Shown in pieces: positions 10,901 to 23,059 of a stretch of DNA of 64,000 nt. The first letter of the stretch is position 1. Every line of letters starts with the position of its first letter. The notes under the pieces were generated by a model. That model searched no databases. It saw only the letters and a program-made list of their open reading frames with translations, and was not told where the DNA came from. Origin of the DNA: Phocoena phocoena (Eukaryota > Chordata > Mammalia > Artiodactyla > Phocoenidae); NCBI RefSeq assembly GCF_963924675.1, contig NC_089232.1, forward strand, positions 46,106,522-46,170,521. Direction: 5' to 3'. A program made the translations under genes and the position numbers.

Positions 10901-13371
10901 TGATATATCCTAGTGGATTCAGGGCACATGTCATGCTAGTCAACATAACACCTCCGGACAGAGTCAACCTAACAATGGATAAAATCAACTTTAGCGGACT
11001 GCTGCTGAACTTCTTCACCATATTTATTACATTCAGTCATCTGAGCATCTCCTATGCCTGAACCCTCACATAATCCTCAAATATGGAAAGTGAATTTAAC
11101 AGGATGTTAAAGAGTCAAGAGTTACCCAAGGCTTAAGTTGGAGGTTTGTCTAGAAAAAAATTTGGGAAGCCATAGTTCTTGTCACCTAATAATTGAAATG
11201 AGGGGCATAACGTGAAAGAAACAGCAGTCTTGGTCTTTAGCTTATCAGATAGCAGAGTTTGAATGGGTACCTGGAGGTTAGTGGGAGATGTTTGTGGAAA
11301 GCTTTCTAATAATAAGAGCTATGCAGTGATGGTATAAGCACCCTTATAACCAGGGGAGTTCCCGTTTCTACAAGTGTGCAAGAAGAGGCTGGTGCATTTT
11401 GCCTTCAATTGGAAATGCCACTGAAGGATCTCAAAGGTCTTTTCTGAGACTGTGGCCCTGAGCAGCTTTGAATTTTCAACCATTTCAGTTTCAAGATTTT
11501 TCCTTTTGAAGAGATCACTGAGTTTTCTTCTTGAGGTAAAAACAGAAAGTAAAGATGTTAATGTCTCTAAAGCATCTAGCACATACCCCTTTTCCTTAAT
11601 CACTGTCTTCCTTTGACTCTTAAAGAAAACATATTGGAAGAAAATTGAGTAATTGAATAGAACATGCTGTCTAATACAGAAGCATTTCTGTTGGATGAGA
11701 AATATCCAGCCAGGCAATAGAAGATTTATGGTACGACTCACAAACACATTTTATTGAATATTTTCAAACTATTGCTGACCACCAATTCTTTGTACTTCTA
11801 TTTTTGCTCATTTAAAAAAAGCAGTTTGAGGCTCCAGCTGCTAAGCCAGGAATGCTCTTTTTCACTGGCAGCATTTTCCTCTGTTGGCAGACTCCACAGG
11901 CAATTGCTTTGATGCTTTGTTGGAGTTACATTCAGTGTCTGTCATAGTTCATGCAAAGATAAGCTGATTGGGTTGTCTGGTTGGTCCCAGATGCTTTTGG
12001 CTTTAATGCTCCATCAGTTCTCTTTGAAAATGAAGTCCTGGGCCAATCCCATCTCTCAAGAGACACTTGCAGATGACTTGTTCATGATCAAAAAGCAACA
12101 TAATTTCCTGATATCCATATGCTTTCTCTGGAACTTCTTTTGGTGCCCTCACAATTGACGTTTCTTATAAGTGGATGACAGATCATCATTTAGAAAAGGG
12201 CTAGACTTCATAACTGTTTCCTCAAGTGTTCCTACAAGTGAGAGGCAAGAGGGCTGAACTGGTTTCTCAGAACTCCAGGGAGGGGTTCTAGAACCCAGAG
12301 CCATAAAATCACCCCCTACAAAGATAAAAAACTGGATTTATTGTTTACTCTTGCATCATGATTATAGGAAGTGTGGATTTGTAAAGTAGAAATTATCCTC
12401 TTTTTTCAGTTTTTAGTCTTAAATGTCAGGTCTGATTCACATATTTCCTCCTAGACAAACTTACTTACAATCATTTTGTTACAAAGAAATTCAAGGAGCT
12501 AGGTAAACTAGTGATATGATTGTATACAACATAGTTTTGCTGGAACTAAGGCTTTAAAAATTGACAAAAAAGTATCCAAGTGACATCTTTGAACTCCATC
12601 TGACACTCTATATGTTACATGCTTCTCTGTAGGGGCAAGGATGAAAGGCAGATAAAGATCCTTCTGTTTTCTATGTTTGTTTTTCAAGAAGGGCATATCC
12701 AACTAGAGGAGAGAATAACAGGGCTGAGCAGTAGGAATGCTCTGAGAGCCAGAGTCTGTGCTTTTTGAGGAGGGACAAAGGGACAGTGTGGCACTTAAAT
12801 AATGGACTTATTCAAGTTGAGCTTCTGAATCTCATTTTTTCTTCCCCAACAAATCCCCTTTTTAAATTTATTTTTGGGAAGAGATGTTTGGACTAGCTCT
12901 GCGTACAGTCCTGATTGAAATGGTTCCCACCTTGTATGTGAGGGAGGAGGAATGACAAAATCCTTAATTAGAAAAGTATTTAAGAAAGTCACATAAACAT
13001 CTGCAATAATGCTTTCATTTGCATAAGGGAGAAAGATGAAGATGACAGTGCAAATTCATAATGTTTTTGGATGGTGTCAAGGAGCAAATCATTCTACCAT
13101 CTTTTTCTTCTTTAAACAAAGCAATTGGAGTTTTATGAACAGCTTGGAAATAGAAAGATTGAGAACAAAGCCATCTGTCAGCTACCTGTTTTATCACTCA
13201 GCTAGTCATAGTTTAACCTTGCCTTCCAGGGTTGTGAGCATTCTAGAGATTGTTTGAAAGATGTGTGTGTCCTGTAAGCAGCCATCATCAGGAAGCAAAT
13301 TACTGAACTGAAATAGTGAACTCGTCACAATGATTAAATTTAGTATTTTTAGAAAGGGGAAGGCTCTGTGC
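7981..13371. other. Repeat-poor island, 5.4 kb, no gene seen
   Basis: No interspersed repeat could be recognised over more than 5 kb, unusual in this window. The longest open frame is 142 codons on the minus strand (11319-11747), with no recognisable domain. The G-rich patch 10690-10850 has a loose, decayed repeat texture. Reading by eye cannot show whether the region is conserved. Confidence 0.5.
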
Positions 13372-13535
13372 TGGTACTTAATGCAAATGATCTAAAATAT
13401 TTATTTCAACAAACCTAAGTTTGATATTAACACCCTTATTTTATAGACAAATTGAGGCTGGATAAATTGCATAAGCTCATATAGTTGGTACAAGCAGAGG
13501 TGGGATTTGACTCAATTTGACCCCAAGCTCACTCT
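13372..13535 (+). mobile_element. MIR SINE
   Basis: MIR core: 'cccttattttatagacaaat' then 'tgaggctggataaattgcat', 'ctcatatagttggtacaag' and 'gtgggatttgactcaa', the usual order of the family. Strongly diverged. Confidence 0.8.
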
Positions 13536-14099
13536 AAAATCTCACTCATTCCAGGGTCTCTGTTTTTGTTTTTTTTCTGATGGACAAGATAAATTGCTTT
13601 ATAGACATCATAATTGTTCTCTCTCTCAGAAGGTTCCTTTTATATTTGACTTTCTATTGTTTAAGTGTGAGCTTGAGAGAGTTTCGTAACAGTTACCTAT
13701 CTTCTACTTCCCAGAGATATAACATCACAGAAATAATTTAAAAGGTTCAAATGCAGGAAAAGTGGGTGTTACTTCCATATATCTAATTGTCTATGGGCAT
13801 CTAGGTCTGGTTATTCTACAGGAACCTCAACTTCAAGAAGTCAAAAACTAAAGAAATTTTCCTCACACTGATGTTTCTGTTTTATTTTTCTCAATTTCTG
13901 TGAATGTCATAAGCCTCTACCCAATCTTCTAATCTCTAAACCCAGGTTTTACCCTAGGTGTTCATTCTTTAGCGTTCTCTTATCTGTTTCCTCAGATTTA
14001 TCTTGCTTACTATTTCCAGCTTTCCATTGTGTCATGTCCTTCTGTCATCACATCCAAAGGCAAACACATCTACTTGAAATTATCCAAATTTGTTTTTTG
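13536..14099. other. Unannotated gap
   Basis: No gene seen. The pyrimidine-rich 13900-14099 part may be an upstream extension of the L2 that follows. Confidence 0.4.
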
Positions 14100-14432
14100 T
14101 CATACAGGCCATTCTGGTATACGCTCCCCATTCTCCCCATATATTTACATAGTAGGAGGTAACCTGTCTTTCAAGATTCAGCTCAAAAATAAACTCCTTT
14201 CCAAAGCCATTCCAACATGTCCCTATAGGTAGATATATATCTCCAAGCATTCTCTTTTCTTTTCCTCCCTGTATTCAGATGTCCAATGTTGCAAGCATAA
14301 CTTATTTCCTTCTTTACCTTTCTAGTTTCCTTGACTAGACTGTAAGTTCCTGACGGCAAGCTTTGTCTTATTCCTCTTGGCGGCAACAGGATCTAGCACA
14401 GTGCATGGCTCATAATCAGTTCTCAGACACTT
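14100..14432 (+). mobile_element. L2 LINE 3' end
   Basis: L2 motifs in order: 'tttcaagattcagctcaaaa', 'ctttccaaagccattccaac', 'gactagactgtaagttcctg', 'ggatctagcacagtgcatgg'. Sense orientation, truncated 5'. Confidence 0.82.
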
Positions 14433-15974
14433 TGGTGAAACCAGTAAATTGAGAATGAAAGCAAAATCTTGAATCCAAAGACTCTAAAGGACATCAGACT
14501 AGCAATGGTCTAAAAGAATAGATCAATAATGAACTGAATAGTGCGGATCTTACATATTTTACATTTGTTACAGTCAAGAATTTTGTAAGAGAATTTGTAA
14601 GTTAGTCTACAAAAAAATACTATGAAGTTCCCTTTCTGAGTATATATACATGAATTGTCATTTTTCTATGAATGTACTTCAGTGTGGGTCTAGAACAAAA
14701 TTGTTTAGCCTAAAACAGTGGCAAAAATAACAGGTTCATCCCTAATAAAGTGAATGAGTTATCGTAACAAGAGGTTGGCTCTTAATTTATGTTGATAAAA
14801 CAATATTTTCTCATGCCCATTATGAATGTATAACGTGGGCCAGTATAATGGCAAGCACCTCAGAAAATTAGAAATAATTCATTAAATAAATGAGATATAA
14901 TTGAAGAAAAATTTTTAGAAAAATCAAATATTGAAAACCTGATAAGCTGAATTGTCTGTATTTACATATGTTCATAATTTATTTTCCCCAACTCTCTGTA
15001 TTTAGCTCATTTGGAAATCATCTATGAGTTGCAGCTGTTGCCTAAATCATAAGTGCTTCTATATTCTGAGATAATAAGAATCAATTTAGATTCCAGCGCC
15101 CCAAAACATAATCAACTTGCATATAAACTTCATTGCTTAAGGGCAGTATAGTAATTGAGAATGTATGGGCATAATAACTTGGGTTTCTGAGAAATTATAA
15201 ATGTTATTCTTTTTTCCTTTGTTTCTTCTTAAACCACTCTGTTCTGAGTGCACCTTTTACAGTCCACTATTGGATGATCTGGTTTTTTTTTCTTTAAGTT
15301 CATGCTGTTTGGTTGGAATAAAAAGCATATAGGCTCACAAATGACAATTTTTAACTGGGAGAAAATAGATTAAACAAAACCAGGACATAGACACAATTTT
15401 CCGCATGGTTTTCATATCTGGGATTTTGGAATACTGTACCAATAGTTGAAGCACGTGGTGAGGGATGATGAGTTCTGGCTCAGCTGTGTAGCTGCCTCAC
15501 CTCACATCCATATGAATGTGGACAAGTTGCTTTAATTTGGTAAATGGTTCTCAGGCATTATTAGAAGCACATTTATCCAGTTCAGTCTTTCAAATTGTAG
15601 TTGGCCCAGTCTACATTTGCTAACATTTACTGATGGTGGTGACACTATCCCAGTGGTTTGTAGTTTGTACTTGAATTGTTCCATATGTGTATGAGTATAC
15701 TCAGTATTATTGAGTAACTGTTTTCTTTTTATCCCTATCTCTTTGTTTTCTCTGTCTTCTAGCTATTTTCCCCCTCTTCTTTCATTCACTCACTCAGTCA
15801 AGTCCCATCTGAATACTAACCAGGTATTGAGCTGCTCAATTCTGGGCTTGTGACCTATGCCTTTTCTTCAAGGAAGGCAGTTATGCCCTTGTTGAAAATC
15901 CTTTCTCCTCATACTTCCCCCTCTCTCCTTCATGCTACCACTCCATCTTCTCCTCTCTGAAGTTGTGCATGTTA
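14433..15974. other. Non-repetitive stretch, no gene seen
   Basis: Nothing recognisable as coding, RNA or repeat. Confidence 0.45.
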
Positions 15975-16195
15975 TCATTTATTGAGTAGATATTATGTGC
16001 CAGGCCCTGTACTGTCACTGCATATATATTATTACATCAATTCACACAACCACCCTATGAAGGAGAACCAGTTACCTTATATTTCATCCATGAGAAAAAC
16101 AGAGCCCGGTGTAACTTGCCTAAAAGTTAAGAGTTAGTAAGTAGATTCGCCATGAACAGAATCCAGTTGTATCTGACTCAAAGTTCTTTCTCTTC
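15975..16195 (+). mobile_element. MIR SINE
   Basis: 'tattatgtgccaggccctgt' followed by 'aattcacacaaccaccctat', 'gaaaaacagagcccggtgta', 'aacttgcctaaaagttaaga' and 'gaatccagttgtatctgact', which is the complete MIR-like order. Confidence 0.85.
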
Positions 16196-18499
16196 TATTG
16201 CTTCATCTTTACTTCTTTAATAGATTTTAAACTTAATTTACAGGTTCCAAAAAGTTTTAGAAATCAAGACACTGAACTTGTTATGATGGTTTTTTTTTTA
16301 TGGCTCTGACATCTCTAATATTGGTTTGGCTTTCAGAGAGATTACTTTTCAAAATGAATTTGTAGAAAAGTGGGGAGTGTACATGGAAGAGTGATTATTT
16401 TCAAAATTCAATTGAATGCTGAAACTTATATAATTAAAACAATAATTGGAACATAAAATATTTTGATGGCACTTAGTTTTTTATTTTTAGAGCAATAGAT
16501 CCTTTAATAACAGATCTGTTTAATAGAGACCTTTAAAAATTGCACAAATGTAGAGCTCTCTCTCCCAGCCTGACTGTGAGGTCAGCTATCTGCCCTTAGA
16601 GTTTGAATGATGGGGCTGTCATTTAGGTTGGTATTTGAAATCAACCTATTGCTGTGAATTTCTAAATTACAAAGTGAAGAGAGGATGGTTGGTTTATCAG
16701 CAGTATATGGAAACTAGCTTCAAATTCTTCCCCCTAATATCCCAGTTTAGAAGTCATGAAGTATTTTCCCTGGTTTTGGGCAATAACAGACCACCTCTTA
16801 ATCAGACCAAAAAATAATTTCCTTTTTTAAATCAGTGAATATTTCCTCAGATTCCAGTGTACATTTAACACTGTGCTTGATATTATGGGTAATATAAAAA
16901 TACTTTGAGATATGGTACTTGACCCTAAGAAATCTACAGTCTACTTGGGCTTGCAATATATTTGTTGAAATAAATATTTATCATTTCAATAGATTTTGAA
17001 GATCAAGAAGAGGAATAAACTCCACAAGTGAAGTTCTTCTTTATTCCTTGGAAAATTTTTGTTAGGATACTTTTGTTTGATTAGAGCAACACGCTCACAT
17101 CCTCAAATAGAAATTAAAAAACTGACATAATGATAATAGTTTCCACTTCCAGTGTGTGACATCAACTTATCAAATAGTCTAGGTTGCAGTAATACAGAGA
17201 CATTTGAATCTAGGAGAAAACTAAAAGGTTCTTGGTATAGTAAACATGCTTCTAAGTAGGGAGATACATCAAATATCATGTTAACATTCTTAGTATTATG
17301 GCAGAATATATAGGTATGTTGGAGGGGCAGTATATGTGGAGCAGGAAAACACAAATGAGATGGAGATTAGCTTATGGAGAAATATATGCAAGAAGTATCT
17401 CAACACTATGTCATTAAAGATGGTAAACAATGTCACCTTCTAATCTTTCATCTTAAAACTGCATAGATTCGTAATTAGAATTAGATCTTGGATTTTTCAC
17501 CTTTCCTCTAATTACTAGGTAAAACCACAGCAGCTTGGTGGTTATCTTACCTGTTGATGTTAGATATTAGACTAAGCGTTAAGATACAGTTGTTATGGTG
17601 ATGAGAAGGGGAAGGGAATTATACATTCTTTTGTAATATGGAGGGTATTTGGATCACAAAGCCATCTGGTGAAAGCCTCCTAAGGGACAGTTTTTTTCTT
17701 ATGTAGATGAAATGTATTGGTAATTGTAGTTTTCCACTCAGTCAAGTTCAGTTTAGCATTTGGATGCAGCTTTGGGATAATTTTGTAAAAAATTAAAATT
17801 CTTGGAGTAGATTCTCAGTGAAACTGTATTTTACTTTATATGTGTTAACTCTGTGCTAAGAAGTTGAATGAACCAGATTTTTTTTCATGCCTTTGGAAAA
17901 GAGGGAACATTATATGACATATGACATCTTGTTTTTTTGCTGACTATGTAAAACTTTCCCTCTGAAATCTGGTTAATACCTTCCTGATTTTCCATGTTAT
18001 ACACATTAAAGATTGGTTTACTAGGCAAATTGTGAATACCAGTCTCATTTTTTATTACAAATAAATTAGGTAAGTTTATGGGTGGACTAAGCATTCTAAA
18101 ACAAAAACCAGTTTTGTTTTGGTTTTTCTTTAAGGTAACCTAATTGTTATTTTTTCCTAGGAAAATGTGTTATGTGGTGATTTCCAAGTCCAAATGTAAT
18201 GATTTTGGACTGTAATTCCAAAATTATTATATCTATCTATAATTTCAAATGTCTATAGCTTTTAGGATTTTATGTTAAAGAGGAAAAAGAACTGTGTATA
18301 ATCGAAACAGTTGTAGTAAAAATCTTTGAGCCAATCCATTTTCATGATAGAAAAGGATAATAATTATTATGATCATGGATATGAGTAAATTGGGTTTGTT
18401 AAAATAACAATCTTTGTTCTAATCTCATTTCCTTACCTTTTTTTTTTTTTTTTTTTAAATCCTGAGCAGCACTTTAATTCTTTCTGCCTCCTTTTTTTC
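16196..18499. other. Non-repetitive stretch, no gene seen
   Basis: A weak ancient-repeat trace lies at 16835-16980 ('aacactgtgcttgatattat', 'aatctacagtctacttgg'), too diverged to name. A run of about 19 T lies at 18438-18456. No exon is supported. Confidence 0.45.
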
Positions 18500-19150
18500 C
18501 TTTTTCTTTATATCCCCACTATCCAGGTCAATCAGAAATTAATTCCTCTTATCTCGTTTGCAACATTTCTTGAATCTTACCTTACCTTTTTCTTTCCTTT
18601 GCCACCAGTAATATCTAGGCCTTTACTTCCTCATACGTAGACTATTGCTTTGTTCTCTAAAATAGTTTCTCTCCCACTAATATTGTTTCCATAAAGGTCA
18701 AATTTTTATATAGTTGCTGGATTAATCTTCCAAATGTATAATTTTCATTAAGTTCAGCTTTGAAAAAGCAAATACTCTTTTACACTCAATTATAATAGCA
18801 ATTTGCACCTTTATGATAAAGACCCATTTCCTTTTCCTAGTGTACACGACGTTCCATCATTTCCCTCCATTCTGCATTCCCAACGCTATCCTCACTTTAA
18901 TCCTCTTCTGGATTCTATGCTACAGCCAGAATGGTTTAACAGCTATAACATTCCATCTTCTAATGTGTTCATCCACTCTCTATCCCCAGCACTCCAATTT
19001 GTAGTGGCTTCATTTAATTCCATCAAAATCTAAGGTCCAATACAAGTTTTACCTCCTTGATAAAGAATGTGATGAAACTATCCTGCAATGCTTTTGTCTA
19101 CCTAGGAATTTTCATAGCACTCATATCTATACACCTTTATGGTAATTTGG
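18500..19150 (+). mobile_element. L2 LINE, strongly diverged
   Basis: Follows the L2 order: 'gtagactattgctttgttct', 'tgctggattaatcttccaaa', 'gtccaatacaagttttacct' and 'tttcatagcactcatatcta' correspond to successive L2 consensus blocks. Divergence is high, and the ends are approximate. Confidence 0.6.
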
Positions 19151-19157
19151 AGAATGC

Positions 19158-19256
19158 ATGTGTTTGTGTATATGTGTGTCTGTGTATTTACATATGTACA
19201 TACATATGCATTTATACATGTACATTTCTTTTTCTCACACACATATATATAGATAT
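19158..19256. repeat. Compound TG/TA/CA low-complexity repeat
   Basis: Imperfect TGTG, TACATA and CACACATATA units in succession, directly after the L2. Confidence 0.75.
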
Positions 19257-19261
19257 CTGAG

Positions 19262-19935
19262 TTTGGAGTCAGGCTTACTGAGTTTTCATTCTAGTTTTGC
19301 TGTTTACAAGTCATATGATCTTAGATAAATTACCAAAGTTTTCTTAACTTAGGTATTTTCATATATAAAGTGGAATAACAAAGAGTACTTACCTTTATTA
19401 GTTACCTAGGGCTGCCATAACAAGGTATCACAAACTTGGTGGCTTTAAACAGCAGAAATTTATTCTCTCCCAGTTCTGGATGCTAGAAGTCTAAATTCAA
19501 GGTGTTGGCAGGGTCATGCTTCCTCTGAAGGCTCCAGGGGAGGATCTCTTCTCACCTGTGGAAGCTTCCTAGCTTCTGGTGGTTGATGGAAATCCTTGGC
19601 CTTCCTTGGCTTTCAAACGCATCACTCTAGTCTCTGCCTCTGTCTTCACATGGCATCCTCTCTGTGTGTTTCTGTTCTATCTTCTTATTAGGGCACCAGT
19701 CATAGGATTAGGGCCCATCTGAATCCAACATGATATCTTCACTAATTACACCTGCATAGTCTATTTCCAAATAAAGTCACATTCTGAGATTCAAGGTGGA
19801 CATGAATTTTGGGGGGACACTATTTAATCCAATGTACTACCTCAGAATTGTTTTAAGGATTTAATGAGATAATCCATGCAAAGTGTTTGATGAAATGCAT
19901 TGGTACATGGTAAGTGCTCACAAAGTTAGATATTA
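19262..19935 (+). mobile_element. MIR SINE split by an LTR (19262-19394 and 19838-19935)
   Basis: Left part: 'ggagtcaggcttactgag', 'gctgtttacaagtcatatga', 'agataaattaccaaagtttt'. Right part resumes with 'ttgttttaaggatttaatga', 'gataatccatgcaaagtgtt' and 'acatggtaagtgctcacaaa'. The MIR becomes continuous if 19395-19837 and one copy of a 5-bp TACCT duplication are removed. Confidence 0.85.
19395..19837 (-). mobile_element. MLT1-type solo LTR (ERVL-MaLR)
   Basis: Complement of an MLT1-like LTR: 'ctagggctgccataacaag', 'gtggctttaaacagcagaaa', 'gttctggatgctagaagtct', 'gggcaccagtcataggatta', 'aaataaagtcacattctgag'. Flanked by TACCT at 19390-19394 and 19838-19842, matching the 5-bp duplication expected of ERVL elements. 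No internal retroviral genes are present. Confidence 0.87.
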
Positions 19936-20708
19936 TTACTACTACTAGTGCTGTTGGACAGATTTCTTTATCATCAAGGGACCATGTATATGATATCAGA
20001 GACTTTAGCCATTTGATCATGCTTGTTCAAGATGTTTTTAAAATCTGAAGCTCAAATATTTAATAAAGAGAAAGTCATCCTCTATAAAAAGCAATAATTA
20101 TCAAGATTTTGGTAACTTCCTTTTTTTTTCTACCATGATATATTTACATATGTCAATGATTACTTGCAGTCTCTCAGAATTCTCATCCCTGTTTTTGATA
20201 AAACAAAAATGAATCACTTTAACACTATTAGAATTTCTTGATGGAGTACACATTTATAGAAATATAGGCATAAAAGATATAAAGGGGATAAAATTTCAGA
20301 GGGATGATTAGGGTGCTTTTAGTCTGGTGGAAAAGAAAAGGAATTAAGGAAAGAATAAGGATACCACTGGAGGAAGATGCTGTACTGTGTAGAGATGTTA
20401 GAAAGCTTAACTATTCAGTTTCTGTTATGCTTTGTTCTTCTTTATCAAGGAAAGTAACTTAAAAACTTACAAGTATAGGATAAATAAACATAATTAAGAG
20501 AAAATAGAAGTACCAGACAGATACTGTGGGTAATTTGCTCTTTCAAATCAAGTCACTTCTTCAGAACTAAGTGAATACTTCTGGGAGGGAGGTTGAACAA
20601 AGATGTAGAGGTGGGAAAACAGCCACTATTGCTAATTTTCAAGAATTGCAGGAAATGGGGGAGGTGCTAGAAAAAAAGGCCTTGCAGAATCCCTGGCTTA
20701 GTGTATAG
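19936..20708. other. Unannotated gap
   Basis: No gene or clear repeat seen. Confidence 0.45.
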
Positions 20709-20710
20709 TA

Positions 20711-20790
20711 TTGGGTTGGCCAAAAAGTTCGCTTGAGTTTTTTCTATAACATCTTATGAAAAAACTGAATGGACTTTTTGGCCAACCCAA
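20711..20790. mobile_element. Mariner-type MITE, 80-bp hairpin
   Basis: A short non-autonomous Tc1/mariner element bounded by TA at 20709-20710 and 20791-20792. The terminal inverted repeats begin with a perfect 18-bp 'ttgggttggccaaaaagt', and the similarity continues almost to the centre, so a transcript would fold into a single hairpin of about 35-40 bp. It encodes no transposase. From memory it resembles the artiodactyl mariner family behind the ruminant miR-2284/2285 microRNAs; that link is inference. Confidence 0.93.
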
Positions 20791-21189
20791 TATTTACCAT
20801 ACTGTTTTTAAGTGGGCTAATAAAGTTAAAATCTCTCCCAGACAAATTTTAGAAGACTGACCACGGAATTCACTAAGAGTAACTAGGTCACACTTTTCCT
20901 TTTATAGTAAATGATATAGGAATGAAATAATCTAGGTATTTGGATATTAGCAGAACATTTGACAAAGGTTTTTATGATGTTCTCAGTAACAAGTACAATA
21001 AATATGGGAATGACAATATCATAGTTTGGGAAATTTGTAACTGGCAACACAACTCTATCCAAGGAATTTTAAATGTATATAAAACTTAGAAAAAATATAA
21101 TAGGTGGGAAAGTGGACTCACCTTTCAAAATTATCATAATATGGATTTCTGGTCAACATCACACCATGAGTTAACACTGTAATGCATCT
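20791..21189. other. Unannotated gap
   Basis: No gene seen. Possibly old repeat sequence, not identified. Confidence 0.4.
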
Positions 21190-22830
21190 TCTTTATTTCA
21201 AACACATAGATAAACTATGACAAGGCAAAATAAGAAAACACGTTACTATGCTAAGAAAACAAAAACATAAAGAAAAAGAATCTCATGGATCTGAATCAGA
21301 TGATGAACAAAAAATGATGAATGTAGATGGACTACACAACTGCTGGCCCTTGACCTCAGCAAGAAGTTGTGGTTTCATTTGACCCTTGAGGGAGAAAGGG
21401 GACTTAAGTACTCCATGGGGGACGGGACCCTGAAGAAGACTCCTTGATTGTATCCAGGGACTGCACAGGAGGCTTATGAAAGTAAACTGAGAGAAAAATA
21501 AAACCTTGCCATTATATGTGGTATTGGATGTAAGCAAGCATCTGAACTAGAGAAATGGACAGTCCTACATAACCTCCCAATCAAGACTGAACTAAGCTGT
21601 GCCCTGGATCATTAACTGGATTTGCAATTTTATCAGCATCACAATGGGCATGAGCCCATTAGAGGACACAAGGGTCCTGAGAGTTTGGAAAGTGACAACT
21701 GCAAAACCTTGCAATGTGGAAGGAAGAACACAGGGAAAGATGGAAAGAGAAATAATATCAGAAAACAAAAACTAAATATTCAAAATGAACTTGCAAACCA
21801 AAATTCCAAAACACATGAGTAAATGTAATCCCAAAAGACAGCCCATCAACACTTAGAATGTGGATTTATTCCCAAAGAAACTAATCATAAGAATAGTAGT
21901 GCAAGGTATTTAAAATAAGTTTGCCTAGAATACTTAAGACAATTTTTATGAAAGAGCATGGCACTATAAAATATATTAGCATAAATAAAACAAGGACAGG
22001 TTCTTATGTAAAAAGGAGTAATAATGAAAAATATAGCCATTAAAATATTTTAAAATGGAACAAATTAGATGAACTCTAGACTGTACATGGTGAACGAGTT
22101 TGTGAACCAGAACATGATGCTGAGAAATTCACTCAAACCAGCACACGAAGACAAAGAATACAAATGTAGAGTTAGTAGATATAGAAGGGAGACTGAAAAG
22201 TTCCAACAAACATCTAAAGGAGCTTTAGGGGAGAATGGCAAGAACTGTGGAACATCAATATTTGAAGAGATAAAATCTACAAATTTCCAGGGCTTCCCTG
22301 GTGGCGCAGTGGTTGAGAGTCCGCCTGCTGATGCAGGGGACGCGGGTTCGTGCCCCGGTCCGGGAGGATCCCACATGCTGTGGAGCAGCTGGGCCTGTGA
22401 GCCATGGCCACTGAGCCTGTGCTCTGCAACGGGAGAGGCCACAGCAGTGAGAGGCCCGCATACCGAAAAAAAAAAAAAAAAAAAAAAAAAAATCTACGAA
22501 TTTCCAGAATTAAATCCCTGAATCCTGAGACTGAAAAAATGAATAAAATAAATCTACAACCTGGAAGATTATTGTGGAACTATAGGACATAAATAATAAG
22601 GAGAAGCTCTTAAACCTGTAAGACAAGATAGATTTCCTTCAGAGGAATAGCACTTTGATTGACAGTTGACTTCTAGACATGAGTAGAGACTAGAAAATAG
22701 TGGAACAGTGGCTTCAAAGTGCTGCAGTCAGATGGTATTCAGCCTAGAATTTTACTCCCTGCTGTATTATCAATCAGGAGTTTCTTTTCCAGACCTATAC
22801 CAATTGAGATTTTAAATTTTTATTAAAACT
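21190..22830 (+). mobile_element. HAL1/L1M-like sequence, interrupted by a SINE
   Basis: A-rich sense-strand sequence with the texture of old L1 ORF1 ('aaagatggaaagagaaataa'), ending in 'gtggcttcaaagtgctgcag' and 'attcagcctagaattttact', which resemble the HAL1/L1M ORF1 region. Open frames are short. Family assignment is by look only. Confidence 0.5.
22291..22489 (+). mobile_element. CHR-type tRNA-derived SINE (CHR-2-like, short form), young
   Basis: Sense copy starting 'ggcttccctggtggcgcagt', with the B box at 'gggttcgtgccccgg' and an A-run of about 26 bases at the end. The target-site duplication aaatctacaaatttccag (22273-22290) recurs as aaatctacgaatttccag (22490-22507), 17 of 18 identical. 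A long intact tail and a near-perfect duplication suggest a fairly recent insertion. Confidence 0.96.
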
Positions 22831-23059
22831 ACTTTAGGAGAAAAGATGTTTTTAGCACAGAAGTCAAAACCATGTAAAATGAGTACTGACTATAAAATAA
22901 CATTTTAAAAACATAATTGTAAACCATTGAACAAGAATTAAAGGAGGCAGGAGAATAATTTTCGAGGGTAATAGAACTGTGGCTCTGAGACATATTTGGG
23001 ATGAGATGGAAACTTAGAATAACTTTTGCTCTGTTATAGTAATTTATAGTTAAGTTTGT

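Noticed and set aside
10776..11061. Frames of 81 (minus) and 60 (plus) codons with a hydrophobic C-terminus, at first reminiscent of a membrane or envelope-type peptide.
   Set aside because: Short, open on both strands, with no motif I can name and no neighbouring viral or host sequence.
22291..22489. Possible tRNA gene, since A- and B-box-like sequences are present.
   Set aside because: It is the tRNA-derived head of a SINE with an A-tail and target-site duplication. The same holds for the other four SINEs.
22065..22521. Overlapping frames of 150 codons (plus) and 125 codons (minus) near 22.1-22.5 kb.
   Set aside because: Both run through the CHR SINE and its poly-A tail. The Lys run and Pro/Gly-rich part are translated SINE, not a gene.
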